From: Bacillota bacterium
Lineage (GTDB): Bacteria > Bacillota > Bacilli > Bacillales > Cytobacillaceae
Assembly: GCA_030705745.1 (NCBI GenBank)
Contig: JAUZPT010000212.1
Location: 1 to 5,638, forward strand
Reading direction: 5' to 3'
DNA length: 5,638 bases
The notes under the pieces were generated by a model. The model was not told the origin of the DNA and searched no databases. It saw nothing but the letters and a program-made list of their open reading frames with translations. A program made the translations under genes and the position numbers. Below, in pieces: positions 1 to 5,638 of this stretch (positions are counted from its first letter, which is position 1; the number at the start of each line of letters is the position of its first letter).

Positions 1-993
1 CGCTGGGGCCCATATGTGAATCATGTTGGACTTATCATTTTTTTACTTGGAGCGATGCTCCGGTTTGTTCCCGGGATGTATGTTGATAAAGTTCTCTGGA
101 TTCGGGAAGGAGAAACAGTGGTTGTTCCCGAAACAAATGAAGAGTATTATGTGACCAACAGGAAATTCACTCTACAAATATATGATAAAAACAAAGATAA
201 CAAAGTTTTTGGAGATGCCATTGAGAAAAACGGAAGCATTCCAAAAAACTATCAATCCGATGTAACCCTTTATAAAAAAACGGGGCATACAATTGTCGGG
301 GAAGATCCGAAATTAAAAAAGGTCAAAGATTATAGTATTCGTGTAAATGAACCGTTGGAATTTAATGGTTTTTCGATTTATCAAGTAGATTACAAACTAA
401 ATGAACTTAATACAATGACTTTTTCTTTAACTAATAAAAATACTGATGTTTCATATGGGAATCTTACGATCAATCTTTACGACCCAAAGAAAAGGTATGA
501 CCTTGGAAACGGGTATGCTGTTGAACTTATGAGCTATTTTCCTGATTTTGAATTTGCTAATGGTGGAAAACCGACAACCAAAACCCGCTTGCCGAACAAT
601 CCTGCCTTTGTTTTTCGGATGATAGCCCCAGATAAGCCAAAAGGGGAAAGAAGCTTTGTTGCCATCAAACAAACGATTGAACCTTATGGAAACAATGAAT
701 ACAAAATGAAGTTCAGGGGAATTGATACGAAAAATGTTTCGGGATTGACCGTTCGTAAAGATTCAACACTTTGGTTCATTATTTTTGGCGGCATCGTCTT
801 CATGATAGGTGTAATGCAAGGGGCATATTGGAATCATCGCCGAATATGGATTCAAAATAAAAACAATAAAGTTTGGATTGCTGCTCATACAAATAAGAAT
901 TGGTATGGGATAAAGAAGGAAATCGAAACAATAATCGAAGGTACTTCGCTCAACATGCCGATTGACCAGCTTCAGAACGAACAGAACGGATAA
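1..993 (+). CDS. resB: ResB, cytochrome c biogenesis membrane protein (C-terminal part)
   Basis: ResB (CcsB/Ccs1 family) works with ResC at the cytoplasmic membrane to move heme outward and attach it to apocytochrome c in system II maturation. The frame is open from base 1, so the gene starts upstream. The 330 residues present are about the last 60% of a protein of roughly 540 residues in B. subtilis (recalled). Visible parts are a membrane segment at fragment residues 6-22 with a His at residue 8 in the run RWGPYVNHVGL, a large polar extracytoplasmic domain at about 30-255, and a last membrane segment at about 257-274 that ends in YWNHRRIW (His279) followed by a basic cytoplasmic tail. His8 is probably the family's conserved transmembrane heme-ligand histidine, but that is inference. 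The in-frame GTG at 16 is internal, because the family sequence continues upstream of it. The gene is followed after 16 nt by resC, consistent with one operon. Nothing in it looks broken. Confidence 0.93.
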   Translation, partial: RWGPYVNHVGLIIFLLGAMLRFVPGMYVDKVLWIREGETVVVPETNEEYYVTNRKFTLQIYDKNKDNKVFGDAIEKNGSIPKNYQSDVTLYKKTGHTIVGEDPKLKKVKDYSIRVNEPLEFNGFSIYQVDYKLNELNTMTFSLTNKNTDVSYGNLTINLYDPKKRYDLGNGYAVELMSYFPDFEFANGGKPTTKTRLPNNPAFVFRMIAPDKPKGERSFVAIKQTIEPYGNNEYKMKFRGIDTKNVSGLTVRKDSTLWFIIFGGIVFMIGVMQGAYWNHRRIWIQNKNNKVWIAAHTNKNWYGIKKEIETIIEGTSLNMPIDQLQNEQNG

Positions 994-1000
994 AGGGAGG
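994..1000 (+). promoter_or_regulatory. Ribosome binding site for resC
   Basis: AGGGAGG lies directly after the resB stop codon and 9 nt before a TTG codon. This spacing is near ideal for Bacillus and is the main reason for choosing TTG at 1010 as the resC start. No ATG or GTG in this frame is similarly placed. Confidence 0.85.
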
Positions 1001-1009
1001 TAAAAATAA

Positions 1010-2197
1010 TTGGTTACATTAAGCAGCAATTTTTTATTAATCGCTTTTCTCCTATATTTAACAGCCACTCTGTTTTTCGGAGGGGCCATTAAGTCAAAAC
1101 CGAGTATAGAGGAAAAGAAGGGCACCAATAAATGGGGAAAAGTAGCACTGTTTTTGACTGTTATTGGATTTATTTCTCAAATAACCTATTTCGTACTCCG
1201 GTGGATTGCCTCTGGACACGCTCCAGTTAGTAATCTGTTTGAATTTACCACATTCTTTGGAATGGCTCTTGTTGGCGCATTCCTAATCATTTATTCTATT
1301 TATCGAACGACGCTGCTTGGCTTATTTACAATGCCAGTAGCTGTATTGGTAATTGCATATGCAAGCATGTTTCCGAGGGACATTACTCCTCTGATTCCTG
1401 CGTTAAAGAGTTATTGGCTCTATATTCATGTTACGACAGCAGCAATTGGTGAGGCCATCCTCTCAGTGAGTTTTGCTGCAGGCCTAATTTATCTTGTGAA
1501 AACGATTGATCATTCCCGCTCAAGCAAGCGTACCTTCTGGCTTGAAGTCGTAATGTTTGGGTTGGTTACCACACTAGGGTTTGTTGTTATTTCATCGGCA
1601 TTTACAGTGATGAACTACAAGGAAACTTTCAGCTGGGTAGATAAGAATAATGTGACGCAAACGGTGGATTATACGATGCCTGCATTGACAGGCCCGCATA
1701 AATGGGAGCTGACAACAAAAGGGAAATTCGAGCCGTTGGTTGAAACTCCTCCGATGGTAAATGCCAAAAAATTAAATACGGTTATCTGGTCTTTAGGCGC
1801 AGGGCTTTTATTATACGGATTGATTCGATTGCTATTGAAAAAGCGAATTGCCGCTTCGCTTCAACCGTTTGTGAAAAATATTAAGCCTGATTTAGTAGAT
1901 GAAATAAGCTATCGATCGGTATTAATTGGATTTCCCGTCTTCACTTTAGGTGCACTCATATTTGCAATGATTTGGGCTCAAGTGGCCTGGACACGTTTCT
2001 GGGGATGGGATCCTAAAGAGGTTTGGGCATTGATTACTTGGCTATTCTATGCTGCATTCCTGCATTTACGCCTTTCGAAAGGCTGGCATGGTGAAAAATC
2101 TGCGTGGCTTGCGGTCATTGGATTTGCCATTATCATGTTCAACCTGGTTGCAGTCAATCTTGTTATTGCAGGTCTCCATTCATATGCTGGATCTTAA
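1010..2197 (+). CDS. resC: ResC, CcsA-family heme exporter / cytochrome c synthase subunit
   Basis: ResC is the CcsA/CcmC-family partner of ResB. Together they export heme and ligate it to the CXXCH motif of apocytochrome c on the outer face of the membrane. The 395-residue protein is close to B. subtilis ResC (about 390, recalled). It is very hydrophobic, with roughly nine or ten membrane segments (for example 7-26, 44-64, 79-97, 136-163, 177-200, 257-276, 303-323, 340-354, 364-388). The WWD heme-binding signature is seen as WGWDPKEVW at 331-339. His140, His352 and His390 (GLHSY) sit where CcsA proteins have their three conserved histidines. His70 in [10 protein letters not shown] is a further family-like motif. 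The start is TTG, supported by the strong ribosome binding site; GTT follows. A polar stretch at 201-256 separates two membrane segments and probably lies outside the cell. The gene is co-transcribed with resB and ends before a terminator. Confidence 0.95.
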   Translation: MVTLSSNFLLIAFLLYLTATLFFGGAIKSKPSIEEKKGTNKWGKVALFLTVIGFISQITYFVLRWIASGHAPVSNLFEFTTFFGMALVGAFLIIYSIYRTTLLGLFTMPVAVLVIAYASMFPRDITPLIPALKSYWLYIHVTTAAIGEAILSVSFAAGLIYLVKTIDHSRSSKRTFWLEVVMFGLVTTLGFVVISSAFTVMNYKETFSWVDKNNVTQTVDYTMPALTGPHKWELTTKGKFEPLVETPPMVNAKKLNTVIWSLGAGLLLYGLIRLLLKKRIAASLQPFVKNIKPDLVDEISYRSVLIGFPVFTLGALIFAMIWAQVAWTRFWGWDPKEVWALITWLFYAAFLHLRLSKGWHGEKSAWLAVIGFAIIMFNLVAVNLVIAGLHSYAGS

Positions 2198-2216
2198 TTT
2201 TTCCATCTAAATGAAT

Positions 2217-2248
2217 AGCCTTCACTTGTATGCAAGTGAAGGCTTTTT
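2217..2248 (+). terminator. Rho-independent terminator after resC
   Basis: A perfect 12-bp stem (AGCCTTCACTTG at 2217-2228 against 2233-2244) with a 4-nt TATG loop is followed by a run of five T (2244-2248, the first of them in the stem). It begins 19 nt after the resC stop. It should end most resBC transcription, so resDE would need an internal promoter or read-through. In B. subtilis resDE are known to be transcribed both with resABC and from their own promoter. Confidence 0.88.
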
Positions 2249-2333
2249 ATAAAATTTTCAAATTCACTGGCAAACCTTCATTCCATACCCATGTATAAAA
2301 AATACACTTGGATGGCTTCAAGGATGAATGGAA

Positions 2334-2351
2334 TCTATTATGGATAATAGA
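2334..2351. promoter_or_regulatory. Inverted repeat upstream of resD, possible operator
   Basis: TCTATTAT-GG-ATAATAGA has perfect 8-bp arms around a GG centre and lies 49 nt before the resD start. The size and symmetry suit a dimeric regulator, and the position suits control of an internal resD promoter. It contains two -10-like hexamers (TATTAT 2336-2341, GATAAT 2343-2348), but no -35 element is well spaced for either. The sequence does not match the Fur, PerR, Rex, Fnr, CcpA or ResD sites that I know. Function is inferred only from position and symmetry. An AT-rich palindrome of this size could also arise by chance. Confidence 0.35.
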
Positions 2352-2400
2352 AAATGGCATAAGAATGGTTAGTCAAATAATTTCATAGGGGGAAATAATA

Positions 2401-3117
2401 ATGGAAAAACAGATTAAAATTTTAGTTGTTGACGATGAGGAAAGAATTCGCAGATTGCTTAAAATGTATTTGGAACGGGAGGATTTTTTAATTGATGAGG
2501 CAGAGGATGGCAATGAAGCGCTCGCCAAAGCTTTTGCCAATGATTATGATGTTATTCTTCTTGACCTCATGATGCCTGGGAAAGATGGAATTGAAGTATG
2601 CCGGGAACTTAGGGAGAAAAAAGCGACCCCAGTCATCATGCTTACGGCAAAAGGTGAAGAAATTAACCGTGTACAGGGATTTGAAGTAGGTACAGATGAT
2701 TATATCGTAAAACCGTTCAGCCCGAGGGAAGTTGTTCTTCGAGTGAAAGCGCTATTACGTAGATCTTCTCAAACCATTTATTTGCAAACCGACACAACAA
2801 CGAAAGACGTCATCGTATTTCCGCATTTAACGATTGATAACGATGCTCACAGAGTGACGGCAGATGCCAAGGAAGTAAGCTTGACACCAAAGGAATATGA
2901 ATTGCTTTATTTTCTTGCAAAATCACCAGATAAAGTATTCGATCGTGAACAATTGCTGAAAGAAGTATGGCATTATGAATTCTTTGGAGATTTACGTACG
3001 GTAGATACACATGTAAAGCGGCTTCGTGAAAAACTGAATAAAGTGTCTGAGGAAGCGGCGAAAATGATTGTAACTGTTTGGGGAGTAGGTTACAAATTCG
3101 AGGTAGTTAATGAATGA
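2401..3117 (+). CDS. resD: ResD, OmpR-family response regulator
   Basis: ResD is the DNA-binding response regulator of the ResDE system. In B. subtilis it activates genes for cytochrome biogenesis, aerobic respiration and anaerobic nitrate/nitrite respiration. The 238 residues contain a receiver domain at about 5-120, with the acidic pair Asp11/Asp12, the phospho-acceptor Asp55 in LLDLMMPG, Thr82 (MLTA), Tyr101 and Lys104 (KPF). A winged-helix DNA-binding domain follows at about 138-235, with the typical [24 protein letters not shown] and VWGVGYKFE motifs. The ATG start has AGGGGG 8 nt upstream. The intact domains and length match B. subtilis ResD (about 240 residues, recalled). The stop overlaps the resE start, so the two are translated together. 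Expression probably comes partly from a promoter in the 203-nt gap upstream. Confidence 0.96.
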   Translation: MEKQIKILVVDDEERIRRLLKMYLEREDFLIDEAEDGNEALAKAFANDYDVILLDLMMPGKDGIEVCRELREKKATPVIMLTAKGEEINRVQGFEVGTDDYIVKPFSPREVVLRVKALLRRSSQTIYLQTDTTTKDVIVFPHLTIDNDAHRVTADAKEVSLTPKEYELLYFLAKSPDKVFDREQLLKEVWHYEFFGDLRTVDTHVKRLREKLNKVSEEAAKMIVTVWGVGYKFEVVNE

Positions 3118-4898
3118 TTTTTTTAAGAAGCGTTGTAGGTAAACTTTGGTTTACCATTCTTTTGCTCGTATGCTTCATTCTTTTCATTCTGACAATGCTG
3201 TTACTCGAATTTTTTAATAATAACAATGCTTTCGAAACAAAAAGGACGCTTACAAATACGGCCGAGAAAATTGCCACTGTTTTGGAAGAGCGGAACAACC
3301 GGAATTTTCCTGTCGGACTCGAAATATCGTGGGAAATAATAGACGATGTAACAAAAGTAGTTATTATTAAAAATGACCATGAAGTCTATTATTCTCCAAA
3401 TGCTCGAAAATCGAAAGAACTGACGCTAACGAATATTAAAAAGGATAAGGAATTGTCCAAGATTTTCACGAATAAGAAAAAGGTGGAAAAAGTATCTGTC
3501 TTGCATCCTGTACTAGCGATTGACCGACATTCTGCCAGCTACACAATTATAGGTGTGCCTTTGCATCTTTCAGATGGAAAGAATGGAGCCGTTTTTATTT
3601 ATCAGTCGATGGAAGTGATGAAGGAAACGACGAGTTCAACAACAAAATTCATCCTTCTTGTCGCTGGGGTTGCAATCATCCTGACGACCATTTTCGCCTT
3701 TTTTCTATCGACGAGAATTACGGCCCCTCTTAGAAAAATGAGAGAGGCAGCGTTTGAAGTGGCAAGAGGGAAGTTCGATACGAAGGTGCCTATTTTGACG
3801 CACGATGAAATTGGTGAACTGGCGACAGCCTTCAATCAGATGGGCCGTCAGTTGAAGTTCAACATGAATGCGTTGAGCCAGGAAAAAGAGCAGCTGACCA
3901 GCATCTTGAGCAGTATGGCCGATGGGGTTATTACGTTTAATCGTGATGGAACTATCCTTATAACGAATCCACCTGCCGATCGCTTCCTCCAGCATTGGTA
4001 CTATGATAAAGATTCGAACAATGCTCTAAATGAGGGAATTCCTTCGAAAGTGATGGAACTTTTTCAGGAGGCAGTCAATACGGAGAAGGAACAAATAGGG
4101 GAACTATCATTGCAGGGCCGATATTGGGTAATCATTGTCAGTCCACTTTACAGCAATCGCTTTATCCGAGGTGCCGTTGCGGTAGTTAGAGATATGACCG
4201 AGGAGAGGCAATTGGACAAATTAAGAAAAGATTTCATAGCGAATGTTTCTCATGAGCTCCGCACACCGATTTCCATGCTTCAAGGTTACAGTGAAGCAAT
4301 TATAGATGATATAGCTGGGTCGGATGAAGAGAAAAAAGAAATGGCGAGAGTAATTTATGATGAATCACTGCGAATGGGCCGATTGGTAAATGAATTACTT
4401 GATTTGGCTAGAATGGAAGCAGGACATATTCAACTGAATCTGGAAGAAGTCGAAGTCAACTCTTATATCAATCGAATTATTCGCAAATTTCAAGGCCTTG
4501 CAAAGGACAGTGACATTCAATTAACAGCATTCGTTAGTGAAGAAGAGATGAGTTTTATATTTGATCCCGATCGAATTGAACAAGTGCTAACAAATTTAAT
4601 TGATAATGCGATTCGGCATACGCCGAAAAATGGTGTTGTCCAAGTAACAGTGAAGCATAAAGACAATGGGATGAATATTGAAGTAAAGGATTCTGGCTCT
4701 GGAATACCAGTTGAGGATTTGCCATTTGTATTTGAACGATTTTATAAAGCCGATAAAGCACGTACTAGAGGAAGGGCAGGGACTGGTCTCGGCCTGGCGA
4801 TAGCGAAAAATATAATTGAGGCACACAGAGGGTTAATTTCTGTTCGAAGTAAAGTTGAACAAGGAACGACATTTTCCTTCTTCTTACCTCGAAAATAA
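3114..4898 (+). CDS. resE: ResE, membrane sensor histidine kinase
   Basis: ResE is the sensor kinase and phosphatase that sets the phosphorylation state of ResD in response to oxygen limitation and respiratory state. In order the 594 residues show TM1 (about 11-33), an extracytoplasmic domain (34-178), TM2 (179-198), HAMP (about 199-251, with Pro205 and DEIGEL at 231-236), a PAS domain (about 257-362), HisKA with the phospho-acceptor His380 in SHELRTP, and HATPase_c (about 480-594). The last has the N-box Asn498 (NLIDNA), DSGSGIP at 526-532 and GTGLGL at 556-561. The HELRT sequence fits a kinase that also dephosphorylates its regulator. The ATG start overlaps the resD TGA by ATGA, with GAGG 10 nt upstream, inside resD. 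The only cysteine is Cys20, in TM1. Length is close to B. subtilis ResE (about 589, recalled). All catalytic motifs are intact. A terminator follows. Confidence 0.96.
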   Translation: MIFLRSVVGKLWFTILLLVCFILFILTMLLLEFFNNNNAFETKRTLTNTAEKIATVLEERNNRNFPVGLEISWEIIDDVTKVVIIKNDHEVYYSPNARKSKELTLTNIKKDKELSKIFTNKKKVEKVSVLHPVLAIDRHSASYTIIGVPLHLSDGKNGAVFIYQSMEVMKETTSSTTKFILLVAGVAIILTTIFAFFLSTRITAPLRKMREAAFEVARGKFDTKVPILTHDEIGELATAFNQMGRQLKFNMNALSQEKEQLTSILSSMADGVITFNRDGTILITNPPADRFLQHWYYDKDSNNALNEGIPSKVMELFQEAVNTEKEQIGELSLQGRYWVIIVSPLYSNRFIRGAVAVVRDMTEERQLDKLRKDFIANVSHELRTPISMLQGYSEAIIDDIAGSDEEKKEMARVIYDESLRMGRLVNELLDLARMEAGHIQLNLEEVEVNSYINRIIRKFQGLAKDSDIQLTAFVSEEEMSFIFDPDRIEQVLTNLIDNAIRHTPKNGVVQVTVKHKDNGMNIEVKDSGSGIPVEDLPFVFERFYKADKARTRGRAGTGLGLAIAKNIIEAHRGLISVRSKVEQGTTFSFFLPRK

Positions 4899-4972
4899 TA
4901 AGAAAAAAGCAATTTTTGACGAGAATTCTTGATTCACGAGAAACAATTTAATTATTTCAATAGGATTAATAT

Positions 4973-5002
4973 AAAGCTCATCCAAAAGGGTGGGTTTTAT
5001 TT
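4973..5002 (+). terminator. Rho-independent terminator after resE
   Basis: An 11-bp stem, AAAGCTCATCC (4973-4983) against GGGTGGGTTTT (4988-4998), encloses an AAAA loop. It includes three G-U pairs in RNA. T-rich sequence continues after it. It starts about 75 nt after the resE stop and separates the res operon from sigX. The right arm's T-run doubles as the tail, so strength is probably moderate. Confidence 0.75.
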
Positions 5003-5069
5003 CATTTTTATTATAATCTTTTCCATATTTTCCCTTCCATTTTTTTTAGAAACAGTCTATATTTAAATA

Positions 5070-5096
5070 TGTAACTTTTTTTCCATTAATTACGAC
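5070..5096 (+). promoter_or_regulatory. ECF (SigX-type) promoter of sigX
   Basis: TGTAAC (5070-5075) is followed by a 17-nt spacer and CGAC (5093-5096). This matches the SigX promoter consensus of B. subtilis; the CGAC -10 element favours SigX over SigW, whose sites prefer CGTA. The spacer opens with seven T right after the -35 element, a feature reported to favour some B. subtilis ECF sigma factors. A start site about 7-9 nt downstream would give a short leader before the ribosome binding site. Autoregulation of sigX is known in B. subtilis, so the assignment fits the gene it precedes. Confidence 0.88.
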
Positions 5097-5111
5097 TTAT
5101 TAAATGAACGG

Positions 5112-5118
5112 GGAGGGG
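5112..5118 (+). promoter_or_regulatory. Ribosome binding site for sigX
   Basis: GGAGGGG lies before two adjacent ATG codons at 5121 and 5124. From the GGAGG core (5112-5116) the gaps are 4 nt and 7 nt, so the second ATG is better spaced and is chosen as the start. Confidence 0.75.
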
Positions 5119-5123
5119 AAATG

Positions 5124-5638
5124 ATGGACTCCGTTTTCGAAGAACTCTATGAAAAATATCATCAAGATATTTTCCAATTTTTATTCTATATGGTCAGAAA
5201 TAAAGAGCAGTCTGAAGATCTTGTACAGGAAGTATATATTCGAGTTCTGAAATCATATGGAAATTTTGAAGGGAAAAGCAGTGCAAAAACATGGTTATTT
5301 TCGATTGCCAGAAATGTAGCGATTGATTTTTTTCGAAAACAAAAAGGGTGGAAGCAAAAGATTATTGAAAAATTTGATTGGAATGTACAACAAATAAAAG
5401 ATGATGTGCCAATTCCCGAAGAAATCGCCATTCAGAAGGAAGAAATCCAGTTAATGTATCAGGCATTAGAACATTGTACGGTAGATCAAAAAGCGGTGAT
5501 TATTTTTAGATATTTACAGGAATTGACGATTGCTGAAACAGCAGAAGCGCTTGGATGGACTGAAAGCAAAGTAAAGACTACCCAGCATCGTGCAGTGAAT
5601 GTATTGAAGAACAAAATGGAAAAATTAGTGAAAAAGGA
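5124..5638 (+). CDS. sigX: SigX, ECF RNA polymerase sigma factor (3' end cut by window)
   Basis: SigX is an extracytoplasmic-function sigma factor. In B. subtilis it controls genes that change cell-envelope charge and resistance to cationic antimicrobial peptides. The frame is open to the right edge, giving 171 residues of about 194 in B. subtilis (recalled). Sigma region 2 covers about residues 9-75, with DLVQEVYIRVL at 32-42 and WLFSIARNVAIDFFRK at 57-72, the -10 recognition part. A polar linker at about 73-110 leads to sigma region 4 at about 113-165, whose helix-turn-helix spans ELTIAETAEALGWTESKVKTTQHR. The segments YHQD, FQFLFYMV and SKVKTTQHR match B. subtilis SigX as I recall it, which favours SigX over other ECF factors. 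Its N-terminus lines up with the ATG at 5124; 5121 is the alternative start. It has its own SigX-type promoter. An anti-sigma gene (rsiX) would be expected next but is not visible. Confidence 0.93.
   Translation, partial: MDSVFEELYEKYHQDIFQFLFYMVRNKEQSEDLVQEVYIRVLKSYGNFEGKSSAKTWLFSIARNVAIDFFRKQKGWKQKIIEKFDWNVQQIKDDVPIPEEIAIQKEEIQLMYQALEHCTVDQKAVIIFRYLQELTIAETAEALGWTESKVKTTQHRAVNVLKNKMEKLVKK

Noticed and set aside
16..993. GTG at 16 as a start for a short ResB
   Set aside because: The frame is open to base 1 and the residues before it (RWGPY) belong to the conserved ResB sequence, so the gene is cut by the window edge, not started here.
2245..2254. TTTTATAAAA palindrome just after the resC terminator
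   Set aside because: It is short, pure AT and overlaps the terminator T-run, so chance is the simplest explanation.
2308..2341. TTGGAT (2308) with TATTAT (2336) as a sigma-A promoter
   Set aside because: The spacer is 22 nt, too long for a sigma-A promoter.
2355..2363. TGGCATAAG as an extended -10 promoter for resD
   Set aside because: The TG and ATAA bases fit, but no recognisable -35 element lies 16-18 nt upstream, so it is not called.
3602..3995. Reverse-strand open frames inside resE, and similar ones elsewhere
   Set aside because: They lie antisense to well-conserved coding sequence, have no convincing ribosome binding sites and encode no recognisable domains.
5012..5017. TATAAT as a sigma-A -10 element for sigX
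   Set aside because: The proper -35 position falls inside the G-rich arm of the resE terminator and has no match to TTGACA.
5121..5123. First ATG as the sigX start
   Set aside because: Its gap to GGAGG is only 4 nt, and B. subtilis SigX as recalled aligns with the next ATG at 5124. It remains a possible alternative.
1..5638. Search for a mobile element, CRISPR array, tRNA/rRNA or riboswitch
   Set aside because: No repeat arrays, transposase-like frames, RNA gene signatures or long structured leaders were seen; the window is almost fully accounted for by the res-sigX genes.

Overview
The window is AT-rich and reads on the + strand as a co-directional Bacillus-type cluster: resB (3' part) - resC - terminator - resD - resE - terminator - sigX (5' part). 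Gene order, close protein similarity to the Bacillus subtilis counterparts as I recall them, strong GGAGG ribosome binding sites and a TTG start all point to Bacillus or a closely related genus in the Bacillales. The species cannot be fixed from the sequence alone.

Positions 1-2197 hold the membrane half of the system II cytochrome c maturation machinery. ResB, a heme-handling membrane protein, enters from the left edge and lacks its N-terminus. It is followed 16 nt later by ResC, the CcsA/CcmC-family heme exporter and cytochrome c synthase subunit with a WWD heme-binding signature. ResA, the thiol-disulfide reductase, would be expected just upstream, outside the window. A perfect 12-bp stem with a short T-run (2217-2248) closes this block.

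Positions 2198-2400 separate resC from resD. After the terminator this stretch contains an 18-bp inverted repeat (2334-2351), which may be an operator or part of the internal promoter for the regulators. No convincing sigma-A promoter was found there.

Positions 2401-4898 encode the ResD-ResE two-component system, which controls aerobic/anaerobic respiration genes in Bacillus and, in B. subtilis, the res operon itself. The two reading frames overlap by four bases (ATGA). A hairpin terminator (4973-4998) follows resE.

Positions 5070-5638 hold an ECF sigma factor of the SigX type, truncated by the right edge. It is preceded by an almost ideal SigX-type promoter (TGTAAC, 17 nt, CGAC), which implies autoregulation. 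The anti-sigma gene rsiX would be expected just beyond the window.

The genes form a known functional association rather than a new system. ResB/ResC attach heme to c-type cytochromes, ResDE tunes their expression to oxygen and respiratory state, and SigX is an envelope-stress regulator that happens to sit next door. The most useful extra observations are the SigX promoter, the unexplained palindrome before resD, the long region between conserved histidines in ResC, and the near absence of cysteine in ResE.
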